NCBI GenBank assembly: GCA_903901335.1
Contig: CAIUQR010000147.1
Span: 1 to 64,000 of the forward strand
Direction: 5' to 3'
Source of the DNA: an uncultured delta proteobacterium
Lineage (GTDB): Bacteria; Desulfobacterota; Desulfobulbia; Desulfobulbales; Desulfocapsaceae
DNA: 64,000 nucleotides
Part shown: positions 7,155 through 17,275 of the stretch, piece by piece
Layout of the letters: every line of letters starts with the position of its first letter
Numbering within the stretch: position 1 is the stretch's first letter
Program-made: the position numbers and the translations under genes
The notes under the pieces: generated by a model
Told to the model about the DNA's origin: nothing
The model's database searches: none
What the model saw: the letters and a program-made list of their open reading frames with translations, nothing else

Positions 7155-9782
7155 TTACGAAATGATATATATGGACAGACCGCCGAGAATGATCATAAAG
7201 CTGTAAGGAAGTACCAGCATCTTCGAAGAGAATTTTCTGCTCCCTTTCAGGCGCGCCATGATCCTGTAAATCGCATAGAACGAGGCCAGCATGCCACCGA
7301 AAACCGTAATGGTCTGCAGGACGGCGGTGCTGTCCGGGCTGAATATTCTTCGAGCCTGATAGACGGCATCGAATCCCATCAGGTCTAGAAAGTTCGGCCA
7401 GAGACGCCAGGCCCCGCTGATAAACAGTTCGAAATGGACGGCCATATAACAGCCGAGGATCAACGGGATGAATCCGTAGCCGAGGAGCGGCAGCAGAACA
7501 TCCTTATTCACCGCCGCATATCTGGCTTGGATGGTGACCATTACCACATAGCCGATCTGAAAGAGGAGGATCAGGCCGAAAAAGACGGCTGTCGCCGCTA
7601 TCGGCAGGGGAATATGCATGTTAGCTGGAACAAGAAGTGCCACACCCTGCTCGACCAGCCGGAAAAATTTTCCCTGCAGGGCAAACGGGAAAAAGATCGC
7701 ACCCAGGGCAACGACCAGGAAGCTGTCCGGCCTCCTCGGGGTTTCCAGGTCCCAGAGTTCCTGTGGCGCCAGCCGGAGATTCAAATGAATGGAGTTTTCT
7801 TTGCAGCTTTTAATGCACTTGGCGCAGAGAATACAGTCCCGGTTATTATCCACCAGAAAGGGATGACGGAACATTGGACAGCCTTCCTGCTCATTTTCGG
7901 CACCGAAACAGACATGTTCCCGGCAACGGTTCAGGCAGAGATGGCGATTCGCACGTAATTCCAGTATTGAAGGCATAGCAAAGATCGCATTAATCGCCCC
8001 CAGCGGGCAGACATACCGGCACCACACCCGCCGCTTGAAAAGGATACTGAAGACAAATGAGCCCAAGGTCACAGCCAGGATCACCCAACCACCCAGGAAC
8101 GGGTTGCTGTAGGCGTCCCAGACTATCTCAACCCAGAGCACGATAATGCAGAGCGAGGCCATGATCCAGCCGGAATATTTCTTGATAAATTCCGGCGTGT
8201 TTCTTTCAGGCTTCCAGATTGCCTGAACCAGCCTGCCGGGCACGGCCAGCGTGCACACACTGCACCAGAGCCTGGCCAGGAAGAAAAACGAGAAATACAG
8301 GACGGGCCAGCCGATTACCCAGCTGAGGGTGATGCCGATATTCTTCTCAGGCTCCGACGGTCCGAAAAACAAGGCAAGACAGGCAGCCAGGAAGATACAG
8401 CCGATAACGGCCCGGGGAAAGGTGGGAAAGATCTTGCTCTGTAGAAATCTGCGGATCCATGGAATCCTCAGGATGTTGAATTCCCACTTTCCTTCCGTCT
8501 TCGGGAGCCCCAGAAGAATTTGATCGGTCAGGATCTCATTCTTCTGGGCCAGCATGACAGCCCTCTGGATCACGCTGGCCAGTTCGGTCAGGTTACCCGG
8601 CCAGTCGTAATTCAACAGAATTCCCATGGAGTTGGGCGAAATCTTATGGATATTCTTGCCGTACTCCCTGCTGTAACGACGGAGATAGTGTTCGATCAGG
8701 CGGGGCAGATCCCTCTTATGCTCACGCAATGACGGCACTCGATAATGCTGCTTCTGCAATACCTCCAGCATCCTTGGCAAAAGACCGTCAGCTGCGGCCA
8801 GGTTTTCAAGGTCGTCTTCACTGACGAATATCAGCCTGGACTGAAAAGGGATCTGTTGGTTTCCCCCGATCCTTCGGAATGAACCGTTTGCTAGGGACTG
8901 CACTAACTTCTGCTGGATCGGAAGGCTTATCCATTCAGGATGGAGCAGGACCACGGTCCCGCCGCCGAACTGCTCGAAGGTTCCCGCTTGCCTAGCCTGG
9001 GCAAAAGGAAAAGCATCCTGCTGATTGCCAAACAGTTTTTCTCCGATCACGTCTTCTTCAAGATCCCTCAGGTCAATCTCGATATATGGACCATGGGAAT
9101 ATTCGCTCTGGAGGTGAATCTGTTTGGCGAGGAATTTCCTGCCCGTGCCGGTCTCTCCAGTCAGGAAAACCGGATCAAGGTTTTTGGCAAAAAGGCTGGT
9201 GACGCTCTGGATGCGGCGGGCGGTACTGGAGACCAGGGAGACACCGTGTCCGTTCTTACCGGCTCCGCCGCTCGATTCTTGGTTAAAGAGAGCATAGTCC
9301 TCTAATGGGGAGTTCTTTTGCCCGGGCCGTCCGGCATGCACCAGTGAATCAGCGCGGTCTCTGAAGGAGACCTGCAATCGCTCTGCCAGGGCTAGATTCA
9401 ACTGATCATGGATCGTGTTATCCCGGAGAAGCACTTCATGGAAAACGTCCTTTTCAAACCAGACCAGAATCAGATCACGACATGCCCTTGCCCCTAAAGA
9501 ATGAGGCTTGCCGGTGAGAATTGAGGTCTCACCGAAATGACCGCCAGGCCCGATCCTGGCAACAACACTTTCACCTCCATACCCCAGGGACAAGACAAGC
9601 TCAACCTCTCCCGCGGCGACCAGATATAATCCCTCCGAGGGATCGTTCTGCTGAAAAATAGAGTCCCCCCCCCGAAAAACCGACACCCGTGAGTGGCTGG
9701 CTATCGTCAGCAGCCGGGTGAATTCCAGCTTCTGAAAAAGTATCGATTTTCCTAAGACCCTGGCAATGCTTTCTTTTTTCAT
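7155..9782 (-). CDS. Fusion: cyclic-nucleotide-binding domain + degenerate sigma-54-type AAA+ + NapH/NosR-like membrane Fe-S protein
   Basis: About 875 residues. Residues ~10-140 form a cNMP-binding-type beta roll (GEVELVLSLGYGGESVVARIGPGGHFGETSILTG). Residues ~185-430 resemble the AAA+ domain of NtrC-type activators with a Walker A (GETGTGRK near 209), but the GAFTGA loop reads DAFPFA, the Walker B acidic pair is replaced (VVLLHPEW) and no helix-turn-helix follows. From ~440 there are many membrane helices with cysteine sets typical of NapH/NosR/CcoG polyferredoxins: WCSVC, WCRYVCPLGA (near 588), CLNRCREHVC, GCP and a CxxCxxCxxxC cluster (CILCAKCIKSC near 650). It probably couples a nucleotide or small-ligand signal to membrane electron flow; activation of sigma-54 polymerase is unlikely. 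ATG at 9782 is preferred; a TTG at 9833 is possible. It ends the hisD-rsmG-leuB-prs strand. Confidence 0.85.
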   Translation of the reverse strand: MKKESIARVLGKSILFQKLEFTRLLTIASHSRVSVFRGGDSIFQQNDPSEGLYLVAAGEVELVLSLGYGGESVVARIGPGGHFGETSILTGKPHSLGARACRDLILVWFEKDVFHEVLLRDNTIHDQLNLALAERLQVSFRDRADSLVHAGRPGQKNSPLEDYALFNQESSGGAGKNGHGVSLVSSTARRIQSVTSLFAKNLDPVFLTGETGTGRKFLAKQIHLQSEYSHGPYIEIDLRDLEEDVIGEKLFGNQQDAFPFAQARQAGTFEQFGGGTVVLLHPEWISLPIQQKLVQSLANGSFRRIGGNQQIPFQSRLIFVSEDDLENLAAADGLLPRMLEVLQKQHYRVPSLREHKRDLPRLIEHYLRRYSREYGKNIHKISPNSMGILLNYDWPGNLTELASVIQRAVMLAQKNEILTDQILLGLPKTEGKWEFNILRIPWIRRFLQSKIFPTFPRAVIGCIFLAACLALFFGPSEPEKNIGITLSWVIGWPVLYFSFFFLARLWCSVCTLAVPGRLVQAIWKPERNTPEFIKKYSGWIMASLCIIVLWVEIVWDAYSNPFLGGWVILAVTLGSFVFSILFKRRVWCRYVCPLGAINAIFAMPSILELRANRHLCLNRCREHVCFGAENEQEGCPMFRHPFLVDNNRDCILCAKCIKSCKENSIHLNLRLAPQELWDLETPRRPDSFLVVALGAIFFPFALQGKFFRLVEQGVALLVPANMHIPLPIAATAVFFGLILLFQIGYVVMVTIQARYAAVNKDVLLPLLGYGFIPLILGCYMAVHFELFISGAWRLWPNFLDLMGFDAVYQARRIFSPDSTAVLQTITVFGGMLASFYAIYRIMARLKGSRKFSSKMLVLPYSFMIILGGLSIYIIS

Positions 9783-9861
9783 GGCATGAGAAAACCGGGT
9801 ATCTTCACTGATCGAAAAGATGCCGGGTTCCAAAGGACTGCTCTTGCAGAGGTTGTGGATA

Positions 9862-10782
9862 TCATAGCAATTTCAACTGTTTTACGAGAACCCTTGCAAT
9901 GAGAGGTGCCACCGAATAGATATCAAGAAGATCGTCACTCTCCCTCCCTGGATAGGTGTCGGAACCGATGACCCTGGTAATCGGGCTGTCGAGAAAGCGC
10001 TGTCTGGCCTCTCCGGCAATCACCAGATGGGTGGCCATCACTGCAACATCGATGGCCCCGGCCTCCAGACACCTCCTGGCCGTCTGAATGATCGACCCGC
10101 CCGTCCTGATCATATCGTCGCAGACGATGGCCGTCCGGCCGCGCACGACGCTTGAGACCTGACCGACAATGGTCTTGTCGATATCATAGCGGTCCTTATC
10201 TGCGGCCGTATGCGGACAACCCAGGATGCTGGCAAGCCTCGCCACCCGCTTGGAAAAACCATAGTCAGGTGAGACCAGTACAAAATCAGAAAACCCGCAA
10301 TTTTTGATCTTTTCCGCAGCCAGGCTGTCGGTCCAGGCATGGAAGGTGCTGATTTCACCGGCATGAGCGTGGAGAACGGCCTCGGAATGCAGGTCGATAA
10401 AGGCTACGAAGTCCGGCCTTGCCCGGAAGATCTGTCGCGTTCTGGTGACTCCTTTCGGGACCTCGTTGGAGTTCGGTTTCGCCCGCTCCATCGTCGAATA
10501 CCCGAGATACGGGATGACCACATTGACGGAAGCGGCATTCCAGTAGCGCCCGCCCTGAATCAGATCGAGCAGTTCCTGATGCGACACATCATCATGGGTC
10601 GTACCGATAATGACCAGTTTTTTGCCGGCCAGATCGCCTGGAAAGGCATGATAGCATTCGCCATCAGCAAACCTCTTCCGGATCATCTCGGAAAACGGTC
10701 GGCCCAATACGCCTGCTACCTTTCGGGCAAGATCGGTGGAGGCCTCATTGGCAACCAGCATGATATCGTCTTTGTCGGGCAT
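9862..10782 (-). CDS. Divergent ribose-phosphate pyrophosphokinase (PRPP synthetase-like)
   Basis: At 306 residues it has the PRPP synthetase fold signatures: FADGECYHAFPGDLAGKKLVIIG at the N-terminus, IPYLGYSTMERA, a DLHSE motif and the PRPP-binding loop IVCDDMIRTGGSI. Classical Prs has VDDMIDTGGT and a KRR catalytic loop; here the loop reads DKDRYD, so it belongs to a divergent branch and may have a different phosphoryl donor, or be a paralogue. Role: ribose-5-phosphate plus ATP to PRPP, feeding histidine and nucleotide synthesis, consistent with hisD on the same strand. It starts 21 bases after leuB, probably the same transcript. Confidence 0.85.
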   Translation of the reverse strand: MPDKDDIMLVANEASTDLARKVAGVLGRPFSEMIRKRFADGECYHAFPGDLAGKKLVIIGTTHDDVSHQELLDLIQGGRYWNAASVNVVIPYLGYSTMERAKPNSNEVPKGVTRTRQIFRARPDFVAFIDLHSEAVLHAHAGEISTFHAWTDSLAAEKIKNCGFSDFVLVSPDYGFSKRVARLASILGCPHTAADKDRYDIDKTIVGQVSSVVRGRTAIVCDDMIRTGGSIIQTARRCLEAGAIDVAVMATHLVIAGEARQRFLDSPITRVIGSDTYPGRESDDLLDIYSVAPLIARVLVKQLKLL

Positions 10783-10803
10783 GTCTCCTGCAGATCCTTT
10801 TTG

Positions 10804-11925
<1,122 letters not shown>

Positions 11926-11983
11926 TCACCGGTTATATTAATCATTTTCGGAAATTAATAATCCCCAGTCCAATATAGCCGAT

Positions 11984-12694
11984 TCAGGCCGATTTTGCGA
12001 GGACCTTCAGGACCACCAGGCATCGCCCGGCCCCGGAAAAAGGCAACTGAAGCTCTACGGTCCGGACAAGCTCCAGGGATCCAGCCTGCATCTCATCTGC
12101 AACCAGAGCCAATTCCTGCTGCCACTTTGGCCCCTTCATACAGATGATCGCCGGTTCCGACAATGTAAATCTGCCGACCAGGCTTAAGAAGGCACTGATA
12201 TCCGTCACTGCCCGGCTGGTGATATGGGTAAAGGGCGTTGCCGAGGGAAGGCATTCTTCGTCCTCGATGCGGCAGGCCAGTACGGAGACATCGTCTAACT
12301 GCAGGGTTCTCACGATATGGCGCAAAAAAGAGACCCGCTTCAGCCGTGGTTCAACCAGCGTCAGGGCAATCTCCGGCCGGGCAGCCTTACAGACAAGGCC
12401 CGGGAAACCGGCCCCGGTCCCGACATCGAGGAGATACACCGGTCCGCAGTCCGTCAGCAGCGGCAGCAGGGTCAGCGAATCGAGGAAGTGATTCTCGATG
12501 ATCTGCTCGTCGGTGCTCTCTTTGGCGATCAGATTGATCTTTCGGCTCCAGCGTTTCAGCTCCTCGTAGAAGAGGCAGAGCCGCTCCACCGCCGTCCAGT
12601 CAATCGTAATTCCAAGCCGTTCGCAACCAACCTTGAGCAGGGCACGGAAATCGACCTTGGGAGCGCTTTGGAGTATTTTCTTCCTGCCTGACAT
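11984..12694 (-). CDS. rsmG: 16S rRNA (guanine527-N7)-methyltransferase
   Basis: 236 residues with the GidB/RsmG fold: KRWSRKINLIA, the SAM-binding motif LLDVGTGAGFPGL and VEPRLKRVSFL. It methylates G527 of 16S rRNA. It starts 19 bases after hisD, so it is likely co-transcribed with it; it is not next to mnmG as in many bacteria. Confidence 0.93.
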   Translation of the reverse strand: MSGRKKILQSAPKVDFRALLKVGCERLGITIDWTAVERLCLFYEELKRWSRKINLIAKESTDEQIIENHFLDSLTLLPLLTDCGPVYLLDVGTGAGFPGLVCKAARPEIALTLVEPRLKRVSFLRHIVRTLQLDDVSVLACRIEDEECLPSATPFTHITSRAVTDISAFLSLVGRFTLSEPAIICMKGPKWQQELALVADEMQAGSLELVRTVELQLPFSGAGRCLVVLKVLAKSA

Positions 12695-12713
12695 ATCATC
12701 CCTCCCACGACCA

Positions 12714-14021
12714 TCATCCCTTCAGCCGTTCGGTCACCGACGCGGCATGGGCGGTCAGACCCTCCAGATTCGCCAGCAGCCGGATATGACCACTATCTGC
12801 GGCCAGGGCCTCACGGGAATAGCTGATGATGGAGCTTTTTTTCAAAAAAGTCTCAACTCCCAGGGCCGACGCAAAACGAGCGGTTCCCATGGTGGGCAGG
12901 ACATGATTGGGCCCGGCCAGATAATCGCCTGCGGCCTCTGGCGTATAGCTGCCGAGGAAGATTGCTCCGGCATGCCGGATATGGGGGATTAAAGACCATG
13001 GGTCGCGTACCATCAGCTCCAGGTGTTCGACGGCAATATCGTTGGCCAGACCTATCGCCTCGGCCAGATCGGCGGCGATCAGGATCACCCCCTGTTCCTC
13101 TATCGACCTGAGGGCAATATCCCGGCGGGACAGAGTGGCCAACTGCCGTTCGAGTTCACCGGGGATAGCGGCGGCAAGCTCTGCATCCGTCACCACCGCC
13201 ATGGCCCGGGCCTGCGGATCGTGCTCCGCCTGGGCCAGCATATCGGCGGCGATATAGGCTGCTTTGGCGTCGGCATCGGCAACGATTAAGACCTCGGATG
13301 GTCCGGCGATCATATCGATACGCACTACCCCCGAGACCTGGCGCTTGGCCTCGGTCACGTACTGGTTGCCGGGTCCGACAATTACATCCACTCTGGGAAT
13401 GGATTTTGTCCCATAGGCCAGTGCGGCAATGGCCCAGGCGGAGCCTGCCTTGTAGATCTCGGTAATGCCGATCTCCTGGGCAGCAACCAGGAGGTGGGGG
13501 CTCACCGCCCCGTTCGCGTTCGGCGGGGTGACCATGACCCGCAGGCTGACACCTGCAATGTCTGCCGGTATTCCATTCATCAGGACCGAGGAAACGAGCG
13601 GTGTCGATCCGCCCTGCCCACCCGGTACATAGAGCCCGGCGGAATCCACCGGCCGGACCAGACGGCCGATGATGGTCCCTTCCTCTCTGGTCTGCATCCA
13701 GGAATCCTCCATCTCCCGCTGATGGAAAGTCCCGATCCGGTCAATTGCCATGGCAAGTGTTGCCAGAAAATCCTCATCGACCTGCTCGTAGGCCGCCATC
13801 ATCTCGGCAGCCGTTACCTGCAGCTGGTCAACGGTCAGCATCGGGGCATCGAAACGACGGCCGTATTCGACCACTGCCTCGTCTCCCCGCTCTTTTACCG
13901 CTGCCAGGATCTCCTCTACAGCTGACTGACACGATCTGTCTGCCGACTGGAAGCGATTCAGCAGGCCTGTAATTATCTTCTCTCCTTCCGGAGTATCTGT
14001 TTTGATTGGTGAAATAAGCAT
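12714..14021 (-). CDS. hisD: Histidinol dehydrogenase
   Basis: Complete 435-aa HisD with GPGNQYVTEAKRQVSG, the AGPSEVLIVAD block and the zinc-site stretch AQAEHDPQA. It performs the last two oxidations of histidine synthesis. The ATG at 14021 is preceded by AAGGG at a workable distance; a TTG three codons upstream is too close to that site. First gene of the leftward run hisD-rsmG-leuB-prs-fusion. Confidence 0.96.
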   Translation of the reverse strand: MLISPIKTDTPEGEKIITGLLNRFQSADRSCQSAVEEILAAVKERGDEAVVEYGRRFDAPMLTVDQLQVTAAEMMAAYEQVDEDFLATLAMAIDRIGTFHQREMEDSWMQTREEGTIIGRLVRPVDSAGLYVPGGQGGSTPLVSSVLMNGIPADIAGVSLRVMVTPPNANGAVSPHLLVAAQEIGITEIYKAGSAWAIAALAYGTKSIPRVDVIVGPGNQYVTEAKRQVSGVVRIDMIAGPSEVLIVADADAKAAYIAADMLAQAEHDPQARAMAVVTDAELAAAIPGELERQLATLSRRDIALRSIEEQGVILIAADLAEAIGLANDIAVEHLELMVRDPWSLIPHIRHAGAIFLGSYTPEAAGDYLAGPNHVLPTMGTARFASALGVETFLKKSSIISYSREALAADSGHIRLLANLEGLTAHAASVTERLKG

Positions 14022-14289
14022 ACTATTCAAACCCTTATTCTATGGGAAACATGACTTTGTCCGGCTGGTTATCCTTTCGTGCCGCCTCTATGGCAGGCCC
14101 TTAACTATAAACACAATAGCAGGAAATGGAAAGCCATTAGACCTTCAATACATCCAGCGGACTTTTCGCATCCTGAAAGGCCTTGGCCTCAACCGTACGG
14201 GTTGAGTTCAGTTGACGCATTATTGTGACATTTCAGGCTTGATGTTCACTACCCCTTGGTCACGGCCTGATAAACAGAAATCAAAAGGG

Positions 14290-14748
14290 CTATTGCCCGC
14301 TGACCGTCGGATATCCGTCAGCACGCCATTGCAATAATCCACCCTGCATGTTGATTACCTTCTTAAAGCCCGCTTCCATCAATATATCGCGGCCCTTTGC
14401 ACTACGCTGGCCCGACCGACAGACCACTACAACCTCTCTTTCCTTTGGAACCTCATTCTGCCTTCCTGCCAATTCATTGAGGGGGATGAGCGTTGAGCCC
14501 GGAATGTGATATTCCTCCCATTCCGGGACCTGCCGTACATCGAGAATGAAGACACCCTGATCACGTTTCTTAACCGCTTCTGCAACCGTTATGCTCGATG
14601 GCAGTATATCCTTGTGGTCGGCAACAGCCTGTGGTGTTAAAGATGCTGGTGACTCCCCGGCATTCGAGAATCCCAACAGGAATGTCAGAGAAAGAGCGAC
14701 GCTTAAAATAATGATAACGACGTGCTGTATTCTTTTGTCAGTAAACAT
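14290..14748 (-). CDS. Exported rhodanese-like protein
   Basis: 152 residues: an N-terminal hydrophobic signal segment (VVIIILSVALSLTFLLGF) followed by one rhodanese domain with the active-site loop CRSGQRS and the preceding FILDVRQVPEWEEYHIPG. It likely acts in the periplasm or at the membrane face in sulfane-sulfur transfer, fitting a sulfur-metabolising host. It stands alone, 64 bases upstream of the next leftward stop codon; ~270 bases separate it from hisD, holding no gene. Confidence 0.88.
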   Translation of the reverse strand: MFTDKRIQHVVIIILSVALSLTFLLGFSNAGESPASLTPQAVADHKDILPSSITVAEAVKKRDQGVFILDVRQVPEWEEYHIPGSTLIPLNELAGRQNEVPKEREVVVVCRSGQRSAKGRDILMEAGFKKVINMQGGLLQWRADGYPTVSGQ

Positions 14749-14811
14749 GGTATGTTCCCACAGTATTAGAATGGTGTTTTAACCGTCGAGAGCAATGAAA
14801 TCGTATGAGGA

Positions 14812-15291
14812 TCAAGGGGATGTGAATATCTTCAAATAAAGGACCCGGTGGTCGCCCTCCCGGTAGAAATCCTGAAGCAGGCTGGCTACATGGTAGCCGT
14901 TTTTTTCATAGAAGGCCCGGGCTCTGGCATAGCCTTCCGTTGAGGAGGTATCGATATAGATATGGCCGGGGCCGTCCTGGCGGAGATCAGCTTCCATGGC
15001 TGTCAGGAGCCGTGAGCCGATGCCGTGTCTGCCGCAGGCCGGATCGACGGCGATCCAGTAGAGGTCGTAGCGGTTTTCGGTGAGGGGGATCGGGCCGTAG
15101 CTGATAAAACCGGTTATCGTACCGTTGTCCTCCACGGCTGCGAGCGTCCGGTAATCCTCGACCGGGTCGAAGGTGCCGTCGATCACCTCCATGGCCACAT
15201 CCACTTCGCATTCCAGGAAATTGGTCTGCAGGCGGACCACCCGGAAGAGCTGCTCCCGGTCTGCCGGGATGATTGGTCTGATTGTCGTCAA
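14812..15291 (-). CDS. GNAT-family N-acetyltransferase, last gene of the KamA/ATP-grasp operon
   Basis: 159 residues with the acetyl-CoA-binding loop GRHGIGSRLL and the GNAT C-terminal pattern ARAFYEKNGYHV. It probably acylates an amine of a small metabolite. It begins with TTG and overlaps the preceding ATP-grasp stop by four bases (TTGA), so it is coupled to it. In the ablA/ablB systems of other microbes a GNAT enzyme acetylates beta-lysine made by lysine 2,3-aminomutase; the same logic may apply here, but this is inference from context. Confidence 0.82.
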   Translation of the reverse strand: MTTIRPIIPADREQLFRVVRLQTNFLECEVDVAMEVIDGTFDPVEDYRTLAAVEDNGTITGFISYGPIPLTENRYDLYWIAVDPACGRHGIGSRLLTAMEADLRQDGPGHIYIDTSSTEGYARARAFYEKNGYHVASLLQDFYREGDHRVLYLKIFTSP

Positions 15292-16280
15292 GCCTGGCTC
15301 CTGGCAGCAAGGAAGCGCAGAAAACAGTTGACCATGTCCGTATACGTCTTGCCGTTCTCGGCCACAGCGGCGGGAAAACCGGCATCAGGACTCAGGCAGG
15401 GATTGGCGTTGATCTCCAGGACATTGATGGCATTATCGGAATCCAGGCGCAGATCGACCCGGCCATAATCCCGGAGCCCGAAGAGATGAAAACATTCCAG
15501 GGCCACCGAGGCCATCTGGCTGGCAAAGTGCCAGGGCAGGCTGTCGGGGAAGATCCGTCTGGTTTCCTGATATTCAAACGACTCCGGGTCCCATTTGGCC
15601 CGGTAGCCGACGATGCGGTGCAGGTCGTCGGGAAAGCTGGAAAAGTCGATCTCGGCCAGCGGCATGACCTCGGGGGTGGGAAAGCCGAACAGAGAGATAT
15701 TAAACTCCCGGCCTGAAATATACTCCTCGATCAGGATCGGGCCATGCAGTCCGTAGAGTCTTTGCAATGCGGGCCGCAGGCGGGACGGGTCCGTAAGCAC
15801 CGAGTCCTGATCGATACCGATACTGGCGTCCTCAAACTGGGGTTTCAAGATGACCGGGAAGCGCAAGCCGGACGCCTGGATGTTCTTCTCGCCTTGATAC
15901 AGATAGGCGGCCGGTGTGCCGATACCCGCACCCTGCATGACCCGTTTGGCAAGGAGCTTGTTGGTGGAGATCATCAACGGTCCGGCTGAGGAACCGGTAA
16001 ACGGGATATCCAGCAGCTCCAGCACTGCGGCCGGATGCCCGCTCAGATGCGGATTGTCGTCAACCGATTCACAGAGATTGAAGGCCGCAGTGATTGCCTC
16101 CCGGCGGACCCTGAGGCTGAAGGTGGCAAGATCCCGGAGAAAGGGCAGACGAACGGGATTGTGGCCGAGCTCGTGCAAGGAAGTCTCAACCGCCTGGACC
16201 TGAGCCATCACATCCACCGAGGACTCCCAGTTCGGCTCTCCCTCGCGCGCCGGTTCATTATAAACAATACCAATACGCAT
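15288..16280 (-). CDS. D-Ala-D-Ala ligase-like ATP-grasp protein 1
   Basis: 330 residues, ATP-grasp fold related to D-alanine-D-alanine ligase: nucleotide-binding strand FPVILKPQFEDASIGID, EEYISGREFNISLFG and the metal-binding end GRVDLRLD...VLEINANPCLSPDAGF. Such enzymes join a carboxylate, via an acyl phosphate, to an amine. It differs from housekeeping Ddl in its N-terminal substrate domain and lies inside a KamA operon rather than with mur genes, so a dedicated peptide or amide ligase is more likely than cell-wall synthesis. It starts at TGATG, one base overlapping the stop of the second ATP-grasp gene. Confidence 0.82.
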   Translation of the reverse strand: MRIGIVYNEPAREGEPNWESSVDVMAQVQAVETSLHELGHNPVRLPFLRDLATFSLRVRREAITAAFNLCESVDDNPHLSGHPAAVLELLDIPFTGSSAGPLMISTNKLLAKRVMQGAGIGTPAAYLYQGEKNIQASGLRFPVILKPQFEDASIGIDQDSVLTDPSRLRPALQRLYGLHGPILIEEYISGREFNISLFGFPTPEVMPLAEIDFSSFPDDLHRIVGYRAKWDPESFEYQETRRIFPDSLPWHFASQMASVALECFHLFGLRDYGRVDLRLDSDNAINVLEINANPCLSPDAGFPAAVAENGKTYTDMVNCFLRFLAARSQA

Positions 16281-17275
16281 CAGCAGCCTGAATGTGATGC
16301 CAGACCGGTGCGTTGCAGCGCGGCCTGGACGATATCGGAAAGCAGCTCCTGGTAGGAGATGTTGTGTTTTGTCGCAATAATACAGAGATCAGAATGTTCC
16401 GGATGGAGCCCGGCCAGCGGATTGATCTCGATGAAGTTGGGGGTGCCGCAGGCATCCGAACGGAGATCAACCCGGCCGCCATCCCGGCAGCCGAGCGCCC
16501 TGTAGGAGGCGATAGCCACCTCAACCGCCTTCTTTGCCTCGGGATCGTCTACCGCCCGGTATTCCACCAGCTCTTCACAGAACTCTTTGTTGTGATACGA
16601 GTAGACATCCGGCTCGGAATGGTCAAGGAGAACGACCTCCATGACGCCGATGGAACGGGCGTGCGCACCGTTGCCGACGATGCCGACGGTGAACTCCCGG
16701 CCCGGCAGGAAGGTCTCGATCAGGACCGGCTGATGGAACTCGGCGAGCAGCCGAGCGCAGGTCTCATGCAACAGCGATGCATCATCGATCTTCGACGCGG
16801 GTGTCACTCCTTTGCCGGTTCCCTCCGCTACGGGTTTGGCAAAGAGGGGGTAGGGCAGATGGACACCGTCAATATCGTCAGGCGAGCTGATTACAGCGAA
16901 ATCGGGGGTAGGAAGACCCACATCCCGGATCACATGCTTGGTCATGCCCTTATGCAGGGTCAGGGCCAGGACCAGCGGGTCGGAGAAGACATAGGGAATC
17001 CGATAGGCATCCAGCAGGGCCGGCACCTGGGACTCGCGGCCGAAACCGTAGAGTCCCTCAGCGATATTGAAGATCAGATCCCAGGTTTCGCCGGATATGA
17101 GTTCTTGAATCAGGCTGTGCAGGTTACCGATCCGGACGGGCTCATGGCCCATATTCCGGATCGCGTTCTCAATGGCCTCGATCGTGCTCAGACGGTCGAA
17201 TTCCGCGGTTTCTTCTTCGGCAAAACCTGCGGCCAGGTAGTCGTCCCGCAGGTCATAAGTCATCCCTATTCGCAT
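16280..17275 (-). CDS. D-Ala-D-Ala ligase-like ATP-grasp protein 2
   Basis: 331 residues, paralogous in type to its neighbour but clearly diverged: both begin MRIG, this one has LFAKPVAEGTGKGVTP as ATP-binding strand, ETFLPGREFTVGIVG and GRVDLRSD...FIEINPLAGLHPEHSDL at the metal site. All catalytic-type ATP-grasp elements look intact. The start overlaps the kamA-like stop by 10 bases. Two different ligases beside an aminomutase suggest two successive condensations or alternative substrates. Confidence 0.82.
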   Translation of the reverse strand: MRIGMTYDLRDDYLAAGFAEEETAEFDRLSTIEAIENAIRNMGHEPVRIGNLHSLIQELISGETWDLIFNIAEGLYGFGRESQVPALLDAYRIPYVFSDPLVLALTLHKGMTKHVIRDVGLPTPDFAVISSPDDIDGVHLPYPLFAKPVAEGTGKGVTPASKIDDASLLHETCARLLAEFHQPVLIETFLPGREFTVGIVGNGAHARSIGVMEVVLLDHSEPDVYSYHNKEFCEELVEYRAVDDPEAKKAVEVAIASYRALGCRDGGRVDLRSDACGTPNFIEINPLAGLHPEHSDLCIIATKHNISYQELLSDIVQAALQRTGLASHSGC

